64,000 nt of DNA. It comes from Hemileia vastatrix. Lineage: Eukaryota > Basidiomycota > Pucciniomycetes > Pucciniales > Zaghouaniaceae. Positions 20,901 through 28,978 of this stretch are shown here, in pieces (position 1 is the first letter of the stretch; the number at the start of each line of letters is the position of its first letter). The position numbers and the translations under genes are program-made. The stretch spans positions 4,980,501-5,044,500 of the forward strand of contig JASXTE010000017.1 of assembly GCA_030280995.1 (NCBI GenBank), written 5' to 3'. The notes under the pieces are model-generated. The model was given only the letters and a program-made list of their open reading frames with translations, had not been told where the DNA came from and did no database searches.

Positions 20901-21584
20901 TGTCCTCATCATCTTTGAGAGAATCTTTCAAGGGAAGACCAGAATTGAGAGAGCAGAATTCGATTACTTCGAGGAAATTTAAATCCTCTTCGAGTGAAGT
21001 CATTGAGCTAGAAGGGTTAGCCAATTGCTCATTTAGAGAAAGATCAGATGCTTGCAAGTCATCTGGCAGAGATTTGTCCTCTAGCAGGACATTGTCAGGC
21101 GGGTTGTTTAACTCCTTATTGACCTGCATTGAAGAATTAGAAATATACTTAGTGTGTGGGGTTATCAATCCCTGTGACCAATCAATTTCAGGATTCCAAT
21201 GCGTTAAAAAGTCATGGCCAAGAATGGTATTGTCCATCCTTGGGGCGTCCAAGACTGATAATTCCCACTCGAAGGGGGGAAAGTTCAGAAAGTTGAAAAC
21301 CCATAAAACTTTCTTAATTACCCAATATTTGGGTTCCTCTGATTCAACCAAGTAAATTGGAGTTTGATTGATATCTGTAAATGTCAGTTGTAACTTCTCG
21401 GCAAAAGATAAACTGACAAAAGAAATTGAAGCTCCAGAGTCTATAAGACAACTGAAGGGGGTATCCTCCTTGAAAAGAATGAATCTCAAGCGGTTTAAGG
21501 CAACTCCAGTCCTTAAGACATGGAGGTTCTGTGCACTGGGAGAGATAAGATAGTTTGCTTTGCACACAAGTAAACTATCCACTA
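17936..21584 (-). pseudogene. gypsy-2 pol: protease, reverse transcriptase, RNase H, integrase, chromodomain
   Basis: Pol enters through the -1 frame at 21585. Order: protease (SCLIDSGASISFVS; LGHDFLTHWNPEIDW), RT ([47 protein letters not shown]), RNase H (TDHNALKYF), HHCC (HDSPIAGH...CYECNRNK), integrase ([26 protein letters not shown]) and a chromodomain near 18150-17970 (WEVSHILDSRIRKGKLQYL, then TSWEPAINVSNAHKLL), ending with TAA at 17936-17938. The RT motif YLDD is intact. TGA at 20707, TAA after YLDDI (near 20286) and further stops, plus a frameshift near 19446, inactivate it. Most stops fit CGA-to-TGA or CAA-to-TAA. The gag family and the CX2CX3HX4C knuckle resemble rust-fungus elements (memory-based inference). 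Confidence 0.92.
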
Positions 21585-21591
21585 GTTTTTT
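21549..21591 (-). promoter_or_regulatory. Probable -1 programmed ribosomal frameshift signal between gag and pol
   Basis: The last gag codons contain the slippery heptamer A AAA AAC (21591-21585) in the correct phase, immediately followed by the gag stop TAG (21584-21582). A 5-nt spacer leads into an 8-bp perfect stem (GATAGTTT at 21579-21572 pairing with AAACTATC at 21556-21549). The 15-nt loop has further partial pairing (CTTG/CAAAG). A one-base slip back puts the ribosome in the protease-pol frame. The same heptamer is used in several retroviruses and in other retroelements. Confidence 0.75.
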
Positions 21592-22754
21592 GACTTCGAA
21601 CTAGTACCTTCTCTTTCCTTCAATTTTACACAATCTTCCAGCTTGTGCTTACCCCCACAATACATGCATAACCCATTATCTGCTCTTCTCTTCCTCTCAG
21701 ATTCTTTAAGCTCCCCTTTAGGATCCAGTATTTTGCTGATATTGCCTGGGGTCGAGTTTTTAGGTCGAGGCTTGTCCTTTCCCTTATTGGGTTTGAATTG
21801 AGTTGTTTGTGAGTGTGAAGAAGGTCCCAATTTAAAATTTAGGCCTTGAGATTTGTTGTTGTATCGACGATGTTGAAGTTGTCCTTGGTAAACGCCATTG
21901 AGTTCAAGGGTTTGATCCATTAAATCCGTTAAAGTAGTCATTTTCTGACCGTGAAGATTTAACTGATCCAGAATCCTCGAAGGAAGTCCCTTTTTGAAAT
22001 GATACTTGAGGGCAGCATCATTCCAACCTACTTGAGTTTGAAGTGCTCTGAAGTTTGAGATATATTCAGAGGCTTTACCACTATCACTCGTGCAAAGAAA
22101 ATCAAGTTCAATTTCTGCGTTGTCAGTTTCATTAGGGTCACCTAACAATGTGAAGAGTTGGTCTTCAAATTTTTCCCAATTATTGATGAGTAAGTGGGTT
22201 TCTGTTGAAGAGAGCATGAGAAGATAAGGTTCGAACCATCTTGCTGCTTTTCCGGCTAGGAATGAAGAAGCGTAAACAACCTTTGATTGGTTGTTATTGA
22301 AGGTTCGAGGGTCATTATGGAACAGGAGCTTGCAGGTTTGCAAGAAAGGCTGCAATCTGTCTGCATGTTCTCCATTGAATTTATCAGGAGATTTCATGGA
22401 AGGAGTTTTGAATTTAGATCCCTCTGAAGACGTTGAATTTAAAAGGGTCTTCATGAAAAGTCTCATGAAATCTTCCAGAGAATTAGATGGTACAGGTTCT
22501 GAAGGTTGACCAGAAGGGTGATTAGCAGGGGTGGATGGTGCCTTGTGCATTGTATCCTCTTCTTCTTCATCATCAATAGAGTCATCAAAATCTTGTGGAA
22601 TGTCTTCTACAGATTGGACTGAATGTTGCCGTTCCAATAGGACGAGTGGTTCCAAGGAGTGAGTGCGGGAAACAGGCTGTGTGGCTGTTGGCCTGCCTCT
22701 GGCGCGAGCTCTAGTAGTAGCGCACGGAGGAGGAGTGCATTGAACAGGTGCCAT
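21582..22754 (-). CDS. gypsy-2 gag
   Basis: Intact 390-residue frame from the ATG at 22754 to TAG at 21582-21584. Basic Arg/Pro-rich N-terminus, acidic stretch (DDSIDDEEEEDT), capsid-like retrotrans_gag core (DKFNGEHADRLQPFLQTCKLL, ASSFLAGKAARWFEPYL, LDFLCTSDSGKASEYI, LKYHFKKGLPSRIL), a basic linker and a zinc knuckle CMYCGGKHKLEDC (CX2CX3HX4C). Gag forms the virus-like particle and binds element RNA. The frame is free of stops, in contrast to pol. The slippery site just before its stop suggests that pol was made as a Gag-Pol fusion by -1 frameshifting. Confidence 0.92.
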   Translation of the reverse strand: MAPVQCTPPPCATTRARARGRPTATQPVSRTHSLEPLVLLERQHSVQSVEDIPQDFDDSIDDEEEEDTMHKAPSTPANHPSGQPSEPVPSNSLEDFMRLFMKTLLNSTSSEGSKFKTPSMKSPDKFNGEHADRLQPFLQTCKLLFHNDPRTFNNNQSKVVYASSFLAGKAARWFEPYLLMLSSTETHLLINNWEKFEDQLFTLLGDPNETDNAEIELDFLCTSDSGKASEYISNFRALQTQVGWNDAALKYHFKKGLPSRILDQLNLHGQKMTTLTDLMDQTLELNGVYQGQLQHRRYNNKSQGLNFKLGPSSHSQTTQFKPNKGKDKPRPKNSTPGNISKILDPKGELKESERKRRADNGLCMYCGGKHKLEDCVKLKEREGTSSKSKN

Positions 22755-22829
22755 TTTAAGAATTTAGAAAACACCTGAAAAGGGACGTAGTAGTAGAAAG
22801 AATGAGAACTACGGAGAATTAAATTATAC

Positions 22830-23639
22830 TGTGACTGGACGACCTATGCACAAGGTCGAGGGTGTTCCTGGAAGTGAGATGGAGAGAGGAGTTTATAAAC
22901 TTCATCAAGGCACAGAGGAAATGTTCAAGGAAGTGATTCAAAGATGACTCGAAGGAAGAACTACTGCTTTGAGATACGTTCGAGGAGAATTCTAATATAA
23001 GTTAAAGGTAATATTAAAATTCTTAAAATCTCACAAAGGGTTGGAAACTCAATAATCAAAGGTTTTAGGATTTAGAAATGATTACTGAGAAAATAAGGAA
23101 AGATACAATAATAATGATTTAACTAAAGCTTTACCACTATTAACTATATATACATTCTATAATTTAATTCTAAAGAATGTCAAAACAAAAACCCAACCTC
23201 TTTTATATCCTTTACTCCTCCTTGCATTGACCTCATACCCATCCACTATTCTGCACACCACAGATCATTAAAATACACCCGTTACACCTGGACCCTCCTC
23301 ACTAACATCCGTTAACCCCTTAATCTTCCACTAACCATTCCGTCCATTCTCACTACCCCTTTTTAATAATTCACAGACATTAAATAAACCTTTTAGTGTA
23401 CTATTACATTGACTATTGCGCTGTGCGTCTCTTATTGAGGAAAAGACTGAGACACACTATTGAGAGATTGACTAATTTAGATTTAGAGTTTTAGGCTAGC
23501 GCGGTTGAATAGTGAGTACACAAAGGAAAGTCGCAGTTGCTATGGAGAATCGCTTTCTGTGCTTTGAGTATGGATTTAGACCTCTGTATTATTGATTTAA
23601 TGAGCTGCTTTTTCCTTGAGTGTCATGTGGCGCGTGACA
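22830..23639 (-). repeat. gypsy-2 5' LTR (right)
   Basis: 810 bp, TGTGACTGG...GCGTGACA, direct repeat of 9751-10562. Differences are scattered and largely C/T or G/A. Confidence 0.93.
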
Positions 23640-24249
23640 AAGTGACCATTGGGAATATCTGGGATGTAATACTGATATCCTTTGAAGGAGGCCAACTATT
23701 TGCTCCAGAATGATATCCCTAAAGCCTTGAAGCTCCTCACCACTTTCATGAATGATCAAACCTACTTCATTTCAAATAGTGTAGTTATAGCCTCGTAGTT
23801 CAACATTTGCGGGAGAGGTACTTTTGAGGCAGAGTTTGATAGGGGAGTTGGACTGAGCAAGTTTTTCTTGAGATGTTTTGAACAATGCAACAAAAGGATT
23901 GCATCTGTTCAAAATTTCTTACAAAGACATAAACACAGGGAGGAGAGCATTTTCATGCACATTTTCCACTCAATGTAAGGCCTTCTGTGGAGGATCATGA
24001 TGAGTAACATATATTTGTGAAAATTTTGCAGCACCATCTATTGGTGGTAGAAGTAATCCAATATATTAAAGCAGATCACCAGATATTTGGAAAGTAAATT
24101 AACCTTTTAGTCCCCAGGTTGAATGATCAAATTTCGCACCAAGAGAAGTTATTTCCAAGGAATTATTATGTTTTCAAATATTTTTCCTGAAGTTATTGGC
24201 ATCTGAAGAAGTAATTTGAATTTGAAAGTTAGAAAATATTTAGGCAAAA
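23640..24249 (-). pseudogene. Helitron Rep, segment 2
   Basis: Minus-strand sequence with NFRKNI, SLGAKFDHSTWG, LLLPPIDGAAKFSQIYV and FRDIILEQIVGLLQRI...LHPRYS in the order known for Helitron-like N domains. At least four in-frame stops (TGA or TAA/TAG, several explained by CGA-to-TGA or CAA-to-TAA) and small shifts interrupt it. It runs directly into the gypsy-2 target duplication and resumes at 9750. Confidence 0.8.
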
Positions 24250-24499
24250 CACCACACAATATGGGGGGCGGACTTGCTAGCAAGTCTGAAACCTTGGACC
24301 CACACTCACCACAGATTGAACACACATTGAGCTATTGATAAAGGAACCATAAAATCAGGGATGAACATCACTTAGCAGAACAGTTTTAGGTGGGTGTTTA
24401 AGTAGAGTTCAGTATGGGTTCAGTATGAGTTCAGTATGAGTTCCATCTGAGTTCAGGTTGAGGACTTTCTAGCAAGTCCACCTTCTATACTGTGCAGTG
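24250..24499. mobile_element. CACTA-like MITE, copy B
   Basis: 250 bp, CACCACACAATATGG...TACTGTGCAGTG, flanked by AAA on both sides (3-bp target duplication fits CACTA elements). The left end holds the palindrome GGACTTGCTAGCAAGTC. The right part has three to four copies of GAGTTCAGTAT-like 10-11-mers. It has no coding capacity and interrupts the Helitron Rep frame. Confidence 0.78.
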
Positions 24500-24800
24500 A
24501 AAGGAGTAAATTTTAATATTGGATACACATGTGGAAATGAAGTAGTAGCCAAGTAGTAGCCAACCATGGTTCAAATCCTTCAAATAGTGTTTTAGTTCTG
24601 TTGTTGGCTCAAGTTTAATGGGTATGAAAAATTTTCCTTCACAACAGCAAGTGGAAAACCTTCATTGCCTAATGAGTGATGGTCAAACTTTCTCCTCCAA
24701 CAAATGAGCTTCCCTACAATAATCACAAATTACATCACATTTTTACAAAGAGTGAGGCTGTGGATATGAAGGGGTCAGGGGCGTTCTTCCAAGTGGCATT
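24500..24800 (-). pseudogene. Helitron Rep, segment 1 (N-terminal zinc-finger-like part)
   Basis: The minus strand encodes CDVICDYCREAHLLEEKV, then after a TGA PSLIRQ, then FSTCCCEGKFFIPIKLEP and a leucine-containing helix. This is the conserved start of Helitron-like N-terminal domains (CX2C...W/H..E, then F..CC..GK). Stops are TGA or TAA. Upstream of about 24800 nothing recognisable remains. Confidence 0.7.
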
Positions 24801-25112
24801 GAAGCAATTTGTGATGACAAAGCAGAGTTAATGGATTGCCTTTCTGAAACAGGTGCATTGGATGCAAAAGACAGTTGACCATGGCTATTATGTGGATCAA
24901 TTGCCCTCACCCTTGAATTATGGTTTGAAAGCCTGACCTTCCACAGGGTCTACCCCTTGTAGTGCAAGATGTACCAATAATTAAAACTACAAAGATACAC
25001 AAATCAGAGAATTGGTCACATCATATTTTCCCATATATATGGTGAGTTTCTCCCAAGTCAATAAATGCAATGTTATAAAAATTGATACATTATTATATCT
25101 ACACATATTATA
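24801..25112. other. Spacer, possibly further decayed Helitron sequence
   Basis: No frame is recognisable, although moderate base composition suggests formerly coding DNA upstream of the Rep N-terminus. Confidence 0.3.
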
Positions 25113-25373
25113 CAACACACAATATGGGGGACTGACTTATTAGCAAGTCCACAACCTTGGACTCAATTTCACCACAGATTAAACACACATTGAGCTATTG
25201 ACAAAGGAAACATACAATCAGGGATGAACACCACTTGGCAGAACAGTTTTAGGTGGGTCTTCAAGTAGAGTTAAATATGAGTTCAGTATGAGTTCAGTCT
25301 GAGTTCCATCTGAGTTTTTTCTGAGTTCAGGTTGGGGTATTGCTAGCAAGTCCACCCCCTATATTGTGTAGTG
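25113..25373. mobile_element. CACTA-like MITE, copy C
   Basis: 261 bp flanked by a perfect ATA 3-bp duplication (25110-25112, 25374-25376). The right end, read inverted, is CACTACACAATATAGGGGG, a canonical CACTA start. The left end is CAACACACAATATGGGGG. Internal features match copies A and B, including repeated GAGTTCAGT words. Confidence 0.82.
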
Positions 25374-25686
25374 ATATCTACAAATTTTATTGAATACATA
25401 AAAAATTATTATCATCATATGAATTATCATCTTATATCATCACATGAATTATCAGAATATATATATATATATAAGATTATCATCATAAATATATATATAT
25501 ATATATGTATATAAGATTATCATCTATGAATTATCATCATAAATATATATATATATATATATATAAGATTATCATCTATGAATTATCATACCTATACATA
25601 AAAAAATATCAACATATGAATTAACATATATATTATCATCATATATATCAATTGTTTATCATATCAATATATATTATATATTATTT
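25374..25686. repeat. AT microsatellites and ATTATCATC-type repeats
   Basis: Several (TA)n runs (25459-25475, 25488-25512, 25544-25565) alternate with repeated AAGATTATCATCTATGAATTATCAT words. No gene. Confidence 0.8.
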
Positions 25687-26075
25687 CAGCTTCAAATGAT
25701 GAAATTAATACATTATTTTAATATAAATTTCATTTCATATATCAATATCAAAATATATATCATATTTTCATTATATATTTTCTTCTTCATATGAAGAAAT
25801 TCATGAAGAAATATTTATCAATTCCATTTTTTTACAAATATATATCATAGCTTCATTACACTTTTTCTGCTTCATATGATGAATTTCATGAAGCAACATA
25901 TATCAATTGCATTTTATTATAAATATATCATAGTTTCATAATTTTTTTATGCTTCATATGATGAAGCTCATGAAGCAATATATATCACTTGAATTTTATT
26001 ACAAATATATCAGTATCAATATATATAATGGTTTATTTATATTTGTTATTCTTCAAATGATGAAGTCAATGAAGC
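25687..26075. repeat. Diverged 80-100 bp tandem repeat with CTTCATATGATGAA cores
   Basis: Five copies of a partly palindromic core (TTCATATGATGAA..TCATGAAGCAA) occur near 25687, 25783, 25870, 25952 and 26051, separated by AT-rich linkers with ATATATCA words. No coding potential. Confidence 0.7.
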
Positions 26076-26257
26076 ATAAATTGATAGAAGGGGAAAAGTA
26101 GAAATGTATATAGTTAGAATAATTATGAAATATAATTAGAGCAGAAAGGAACCCATAACCTACTTAGTGGTAGAGATATTGTTGGCCCATGTGTCAGTTT
26201 TCAGAGGGGGTAGGTGTGTGTGTGGTTGAGGTGATAAAACTTGCTGGATAGTGGTGG

Positions 26258-26900
26258 TTACAGCAAGCAAGTGGGGTGGAGGGAGATGAAGGCAAGTGAA
26301 GGAGGGTGCAGGAAGTTAGCAAGTGGGTGAAGGTGATGGTGGGTGGTACAGGAGGTGATTGAGTGAGTGAAAGAGGTGAGAAAGTGGGTGGAGATGGAGG
26401 TGGGTGGTGAAGGAGGTGATAAAGTGGGTGGAGGTGGAGGTGGGAGGTTGCTGAAAGGGGGGAAGTGGAGATGTAAATAAATAAATAAAAAACCTAAAAT
26501 GTCTTGAGCAAGTGGGTGAATGAGGTGGAGTGGTGAGTGAGTAAGTGTGGGTGGTGCAGGAGGTGAGCAAGTGGGTGGAGGCGGAGGTGAGAGATTTCTG
26601 GAAGGGGGGAGATGGCGATTTAAGTGTAAAAATATATATATATAAAGAAAAAAAACATACAATGACTGGAGAAATTAAGTGAGGGAGATGGGGTGGTGAG
26701 CCAGTGGGTGGAGGTGGAGGTGGAGGTGGGAGTTTTCTGGAAGGGGAAATATGGGGATGTAAGTGCAAAAATATATATAAAAGAATAAAAAAAAATACAA
26801 TTCCTGGAGCAACTGTGGAGCTGGAGGTGTGGGGCACAAAGGGGGGAGAAGGAGATGATGAGTGGAAAGTGGGAAAACAAAAAAAAGTATATGAAATAAT
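26258..26900. repeat. G-rich imperfect tandem repeats (about 130-170 bp units)
   Basis: Three units share GTGGGTGGAGGTGGAGGTGGGAG followed by TTTCTGGAAGGGG, a G/T-rich stretch and an A/TA-rich tail (starts near 26423, 26570 and 26703), and a less ordered G-rich part precedes them. The long Pro-rich minus-strand frames here are the translation of this G-rich repeat. On the minus strand each unit tail resembles a T-rich 3' splice region. Confidence 0.7.
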
Positions 26901-27171
26901 TATACAATAAATACTTACAAAGGATGCTGGTCAGGAGATGTGAAAGGCAGAGAGGTGTAGTGGACGTAAAGTTGGATTAAGATGGAAAAGAAAGAAAAAT
27001 TACAATGGAGAACTTACCAGAGTGGGGAAAGGAGAAGGGGTGCAAGTATGTGCAATGTGGAGGGGTGGCAATGGAGATGGGTGCAAGGGTTGAGGGGAGG
27101 GGAAGTTAGGTTAGCTTCAAGATTAGATATTTTTTAGGAAGTTAGGGCACTAATTCTTTTTTATATATAGA
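26901..27171. other. Spacer without recognisable feature
   Basis: Purine-rich then AT-rich sequence. I see no gene or repeat. Confidence 0.4.
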
Positions 27172-27312
27172 TAAGCTTAATGCAATCAAGCTTATCTTAT
27201 TTTAAATATAAGAAATACTCAGTCCTGTGGATAACTAATGTCAGAATGGGTATTCCCAGGACTGAGCAATTCTTATTCTTAAAATAAGATAACCTTAATT
27301 ACATTAAGCATA
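27172..27312. repeat. Inverted repeat with about 56-bp arms (possible head-to-head LTR ends)
   Basis: Arm 27172-27227 and arm 27257-27312 pair with a few mismatches. The innermost 10 bp (CTCAGTCCTG / CAGGACTGAG) are perfect and the loop is 29 bp. The loop contains TGTCAG, a typical LTR start. The right arm continues into the LTR-like sequence at 27313-27530. Confidence 0.75.
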
Positions 27313-27530
27313 TAAGTGAAAATTATGGTTATTATGCTTATATATATATTTATTACACTATTAAATAAGTTATATAGGTTTGAATAGCTTATACATAGCC
27401 CCATAATACTTATTAAGGTGATAATGTAGTCATAATATACTTATCTTAAGTGATATTAAGTAATTATAGACATAAATAAGCCAATATGTATGCATAAACC
27501 TCATTTTCAGTGAAATATGCAGTTATATTA
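27257..27530. repeat. LTR-like repeat, copy X
   Basis: It matches 30970-31256 in direct orientation along its length (shared AAGCTTATA..., TAGCCCCATAATRCTTATTAAGGTG, ATACTTATCTTAAGTGATA..AAGTAATT). The two copies flank a decayed gypsy pol, so they are probably its LTRs or parts of them. Confidence 0.6.
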
Positions 27531-28064
27531 GGGGGTATCAATGTTCAGGAATCCACAATTAGGGATCAGGAATTTTTTTCGCCCGGATCCAACATTATTA
27601 ATTTCGGAATATTCTTATCCACTAGCCCCAGTATACACTAGCCCCAGGGCTAGTGGATAAGGAATGCACAATAATACATTATCCTGCCTCTTATGCCCCA
27701 ATTTCCATTCCTAATTCCTGATCCCAAACTCATCACATCCATGATGGATTTTTAAGAAAGTCACATGACTTATAATTCCTGATGCCATCCTTAAGTCTTT
27801 CCTCACTCTATTCTACTTAATTTTGGTGGCAAACACTTAACCTTTTTTTCTATCTACACACCCTCATTTCTTTTTTACATTCATGGTTTATTCCTTTTTT
27901 GTAAATATTTCCTTTGTAAATTAACATAAGTTTCTGATCCTATCCTTCCCTCATGTTCCCACCAATTCCACTACACCTCAAATCTTCCTTTCTCCCTTCC
28001 CTTCCACCCTCACTAGAAACCCCACTTCTCAAACTTAACTTGCTCTCCATCTCTTCATCTCCAC
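27531..28064. mobile_element. Probable insertion with GGGGGTATC end; contains a 15-bp hairpin
   Basis: Copy X stops at TTATATTA and runs into GGGGGTATCAATG, whereas copy Y at 31250 continues without interruption. Copy Y therefore serves as the empty site. GGGGGTATCAA is also the end of the MITE at 56737-56938. Inside lie a perfect 15-bp hairpin (CTTATCCACTAGCCC, 27614-27628 and 27647-27661) and an inverted pair GGGATCAGGAATT / AATTCCTGATCCC. I could not find the other end. Confidence 0.5.
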
Positions 28065-28976
28065 TAGACACCCCAGAACACCCTTTCAACTTTAATTGAT
28101 GCCTTGCCTTTCAAATCCACCTCACTTTACTCCCTTTGCCTCCAATAGAAACTCCACTCCTCAAACTTACCTCGCTCTCCATCCCTTCATCTCCACTAGA
28201 CACATAAATAAATTATGAACCAATGAATAAAAAAATTATTATATTTCACACCATTAAGAATCTCCAAAAAGTAACTAAAAGTCTGACAAACAGTCACTTT
28301 AATTTGTACAATTATATATTTGGCAAAACCGTAAATGCTTGGCCTTTTTGCCAAAAATTATTTAATACTTTTTTTGCCTGTATAAGCACTTTTCTGGCCC
28401 TAATTAGGGGTTTTTAGGCTTTTTTGGGTGATGCATCCAACATAAAAGATGCCACACCAGTATAAAATGTCCACAAAAAAAAGTCAAAAGGGCCAAGAGT
28501 TATCATTCATGCCATAAATAAGTAAAAAAGTAAATTTGTTCCCAAAAAATATTAGAAAATTATTGACCTGAATCTTTTGTAAGTTTCCTGAATACAAAAA
28601 TTTCAGTCCTGTTACATTCAAAAATTTTGAAATATATATTTTTTCTCTATAATGATGTCTATAAGTAAAGTTTAATGTGATAGTTTGTATTAATAATAAC
28701 TTTTTTTATAAATCTTGATTAATGTGGACAAATTAAATATATGTTCAAGGTACTAAAGAAGATCATGAGAGGGTGGCGAGCTAATTTTTGGGTGATGAGG
28801 TGTCAATTGGAGGTGAAGAGGAAGGGAGAGAGGTGGATTTGATGCTTGGGGCATCAAATTTGGTTAAAATGGTGTGTTGGGGTTTCTATTGGAGGCAAAC
28901 GGGAGTAAAGCCAGGTGGATTTGAAAGGTGAGGCATCAATTAAAGTTGTAAGAGTGTGCTGGGGTGTCTAGAATGT
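28065..28976. mobile_element. Foldback-type element with about 90-bp inverted arms
   Basis: The arm at 28065-28151 (GACACCCCAGAACACC...CCAATAGAAAC) is matched in reverse by 28885-28975, ending CTGGGGTGTCTAG, at roughly 85-90% by eye. The termini are GACACCCC and flank CTA/TAG. The interior is AT-rich with no gene. The left arm is partly duplicated in tandem (28014-28075 and 28147-28205). Confidence 0.6.
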
Positions 28977-28978
28977 AT

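Larger units (their letters stand above)
9751..23639 (-). mobile_element. gypsy-2: full-length Ty3/gypsy chromovirus carrying an antisense gene and a nested gypsy-1
   Basis: Direct LTRs of about 810 bp (9751-10562 and 22830-23639) begin TG and end CA, and are flanked by a perfect 5-bp duplication AAGTG (9746-9750 and 23640-23644). Coding is on the minus strand: gag 22754-21582, then protease, reverse transcriptase, RNase H, integrase and chromodomain down to 17936. Between the pol end and the 3' LTR (left) lies a plus-strand spliced gene. Without the nested gypsy-1 (10961-16488) and its duplicated 5 bases the element is about 8.36 kb. The LTRs differ at a few per cent of positions by eye. This exceeds or matches the divergence of gypsy-1, as expected if gypsy-2 is the older insertion. 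Confidence 0.93.
8190..24800 (-). mobile_element. Helitron Rep remnant, split by nested insertions
   Basis: Reading the minus strand from about 24800 down to 8190 and skipping three insertions (MITE-B, gypsy-2, MITE-A) gives the known order of a Helitron Rep N-terminus: a CX2C...FSTCC zinc-finger-like part, NFRKNI...SLGA, LLPP...AKFSQIY, FRDIIL...LHPRYS, LPLLFPYGE, GRGGSK, NQDKL.ADLY, KPDLFI..TCNP, EFQKKG-PHEHILL and KYLYKYVHK. Frame or sense is preserved across the gypsy-2 insertion once the 5-bp target duplication is removed. No helicase (PIF1-like) domain is found in the window and several stops interrupt the frame, so it is a dead, 3'-truncated copy. The Helitron termini were not identified. 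Confidence 0.8.

Noticed and set aside
20879..21355. 158-codon plus-strand frame opposite gypsy-2 protease
   Set aside because: Shadow of a clearly conserved minus-strand retropepsin and linker.
26258..26837. Pro-rich minus-strand frames of 134 and 173 codons
   Set aside because: They mirror a G-rich tandem repeat in two overlapping frames. Amino-acid content follows base composition and no domain is visible.
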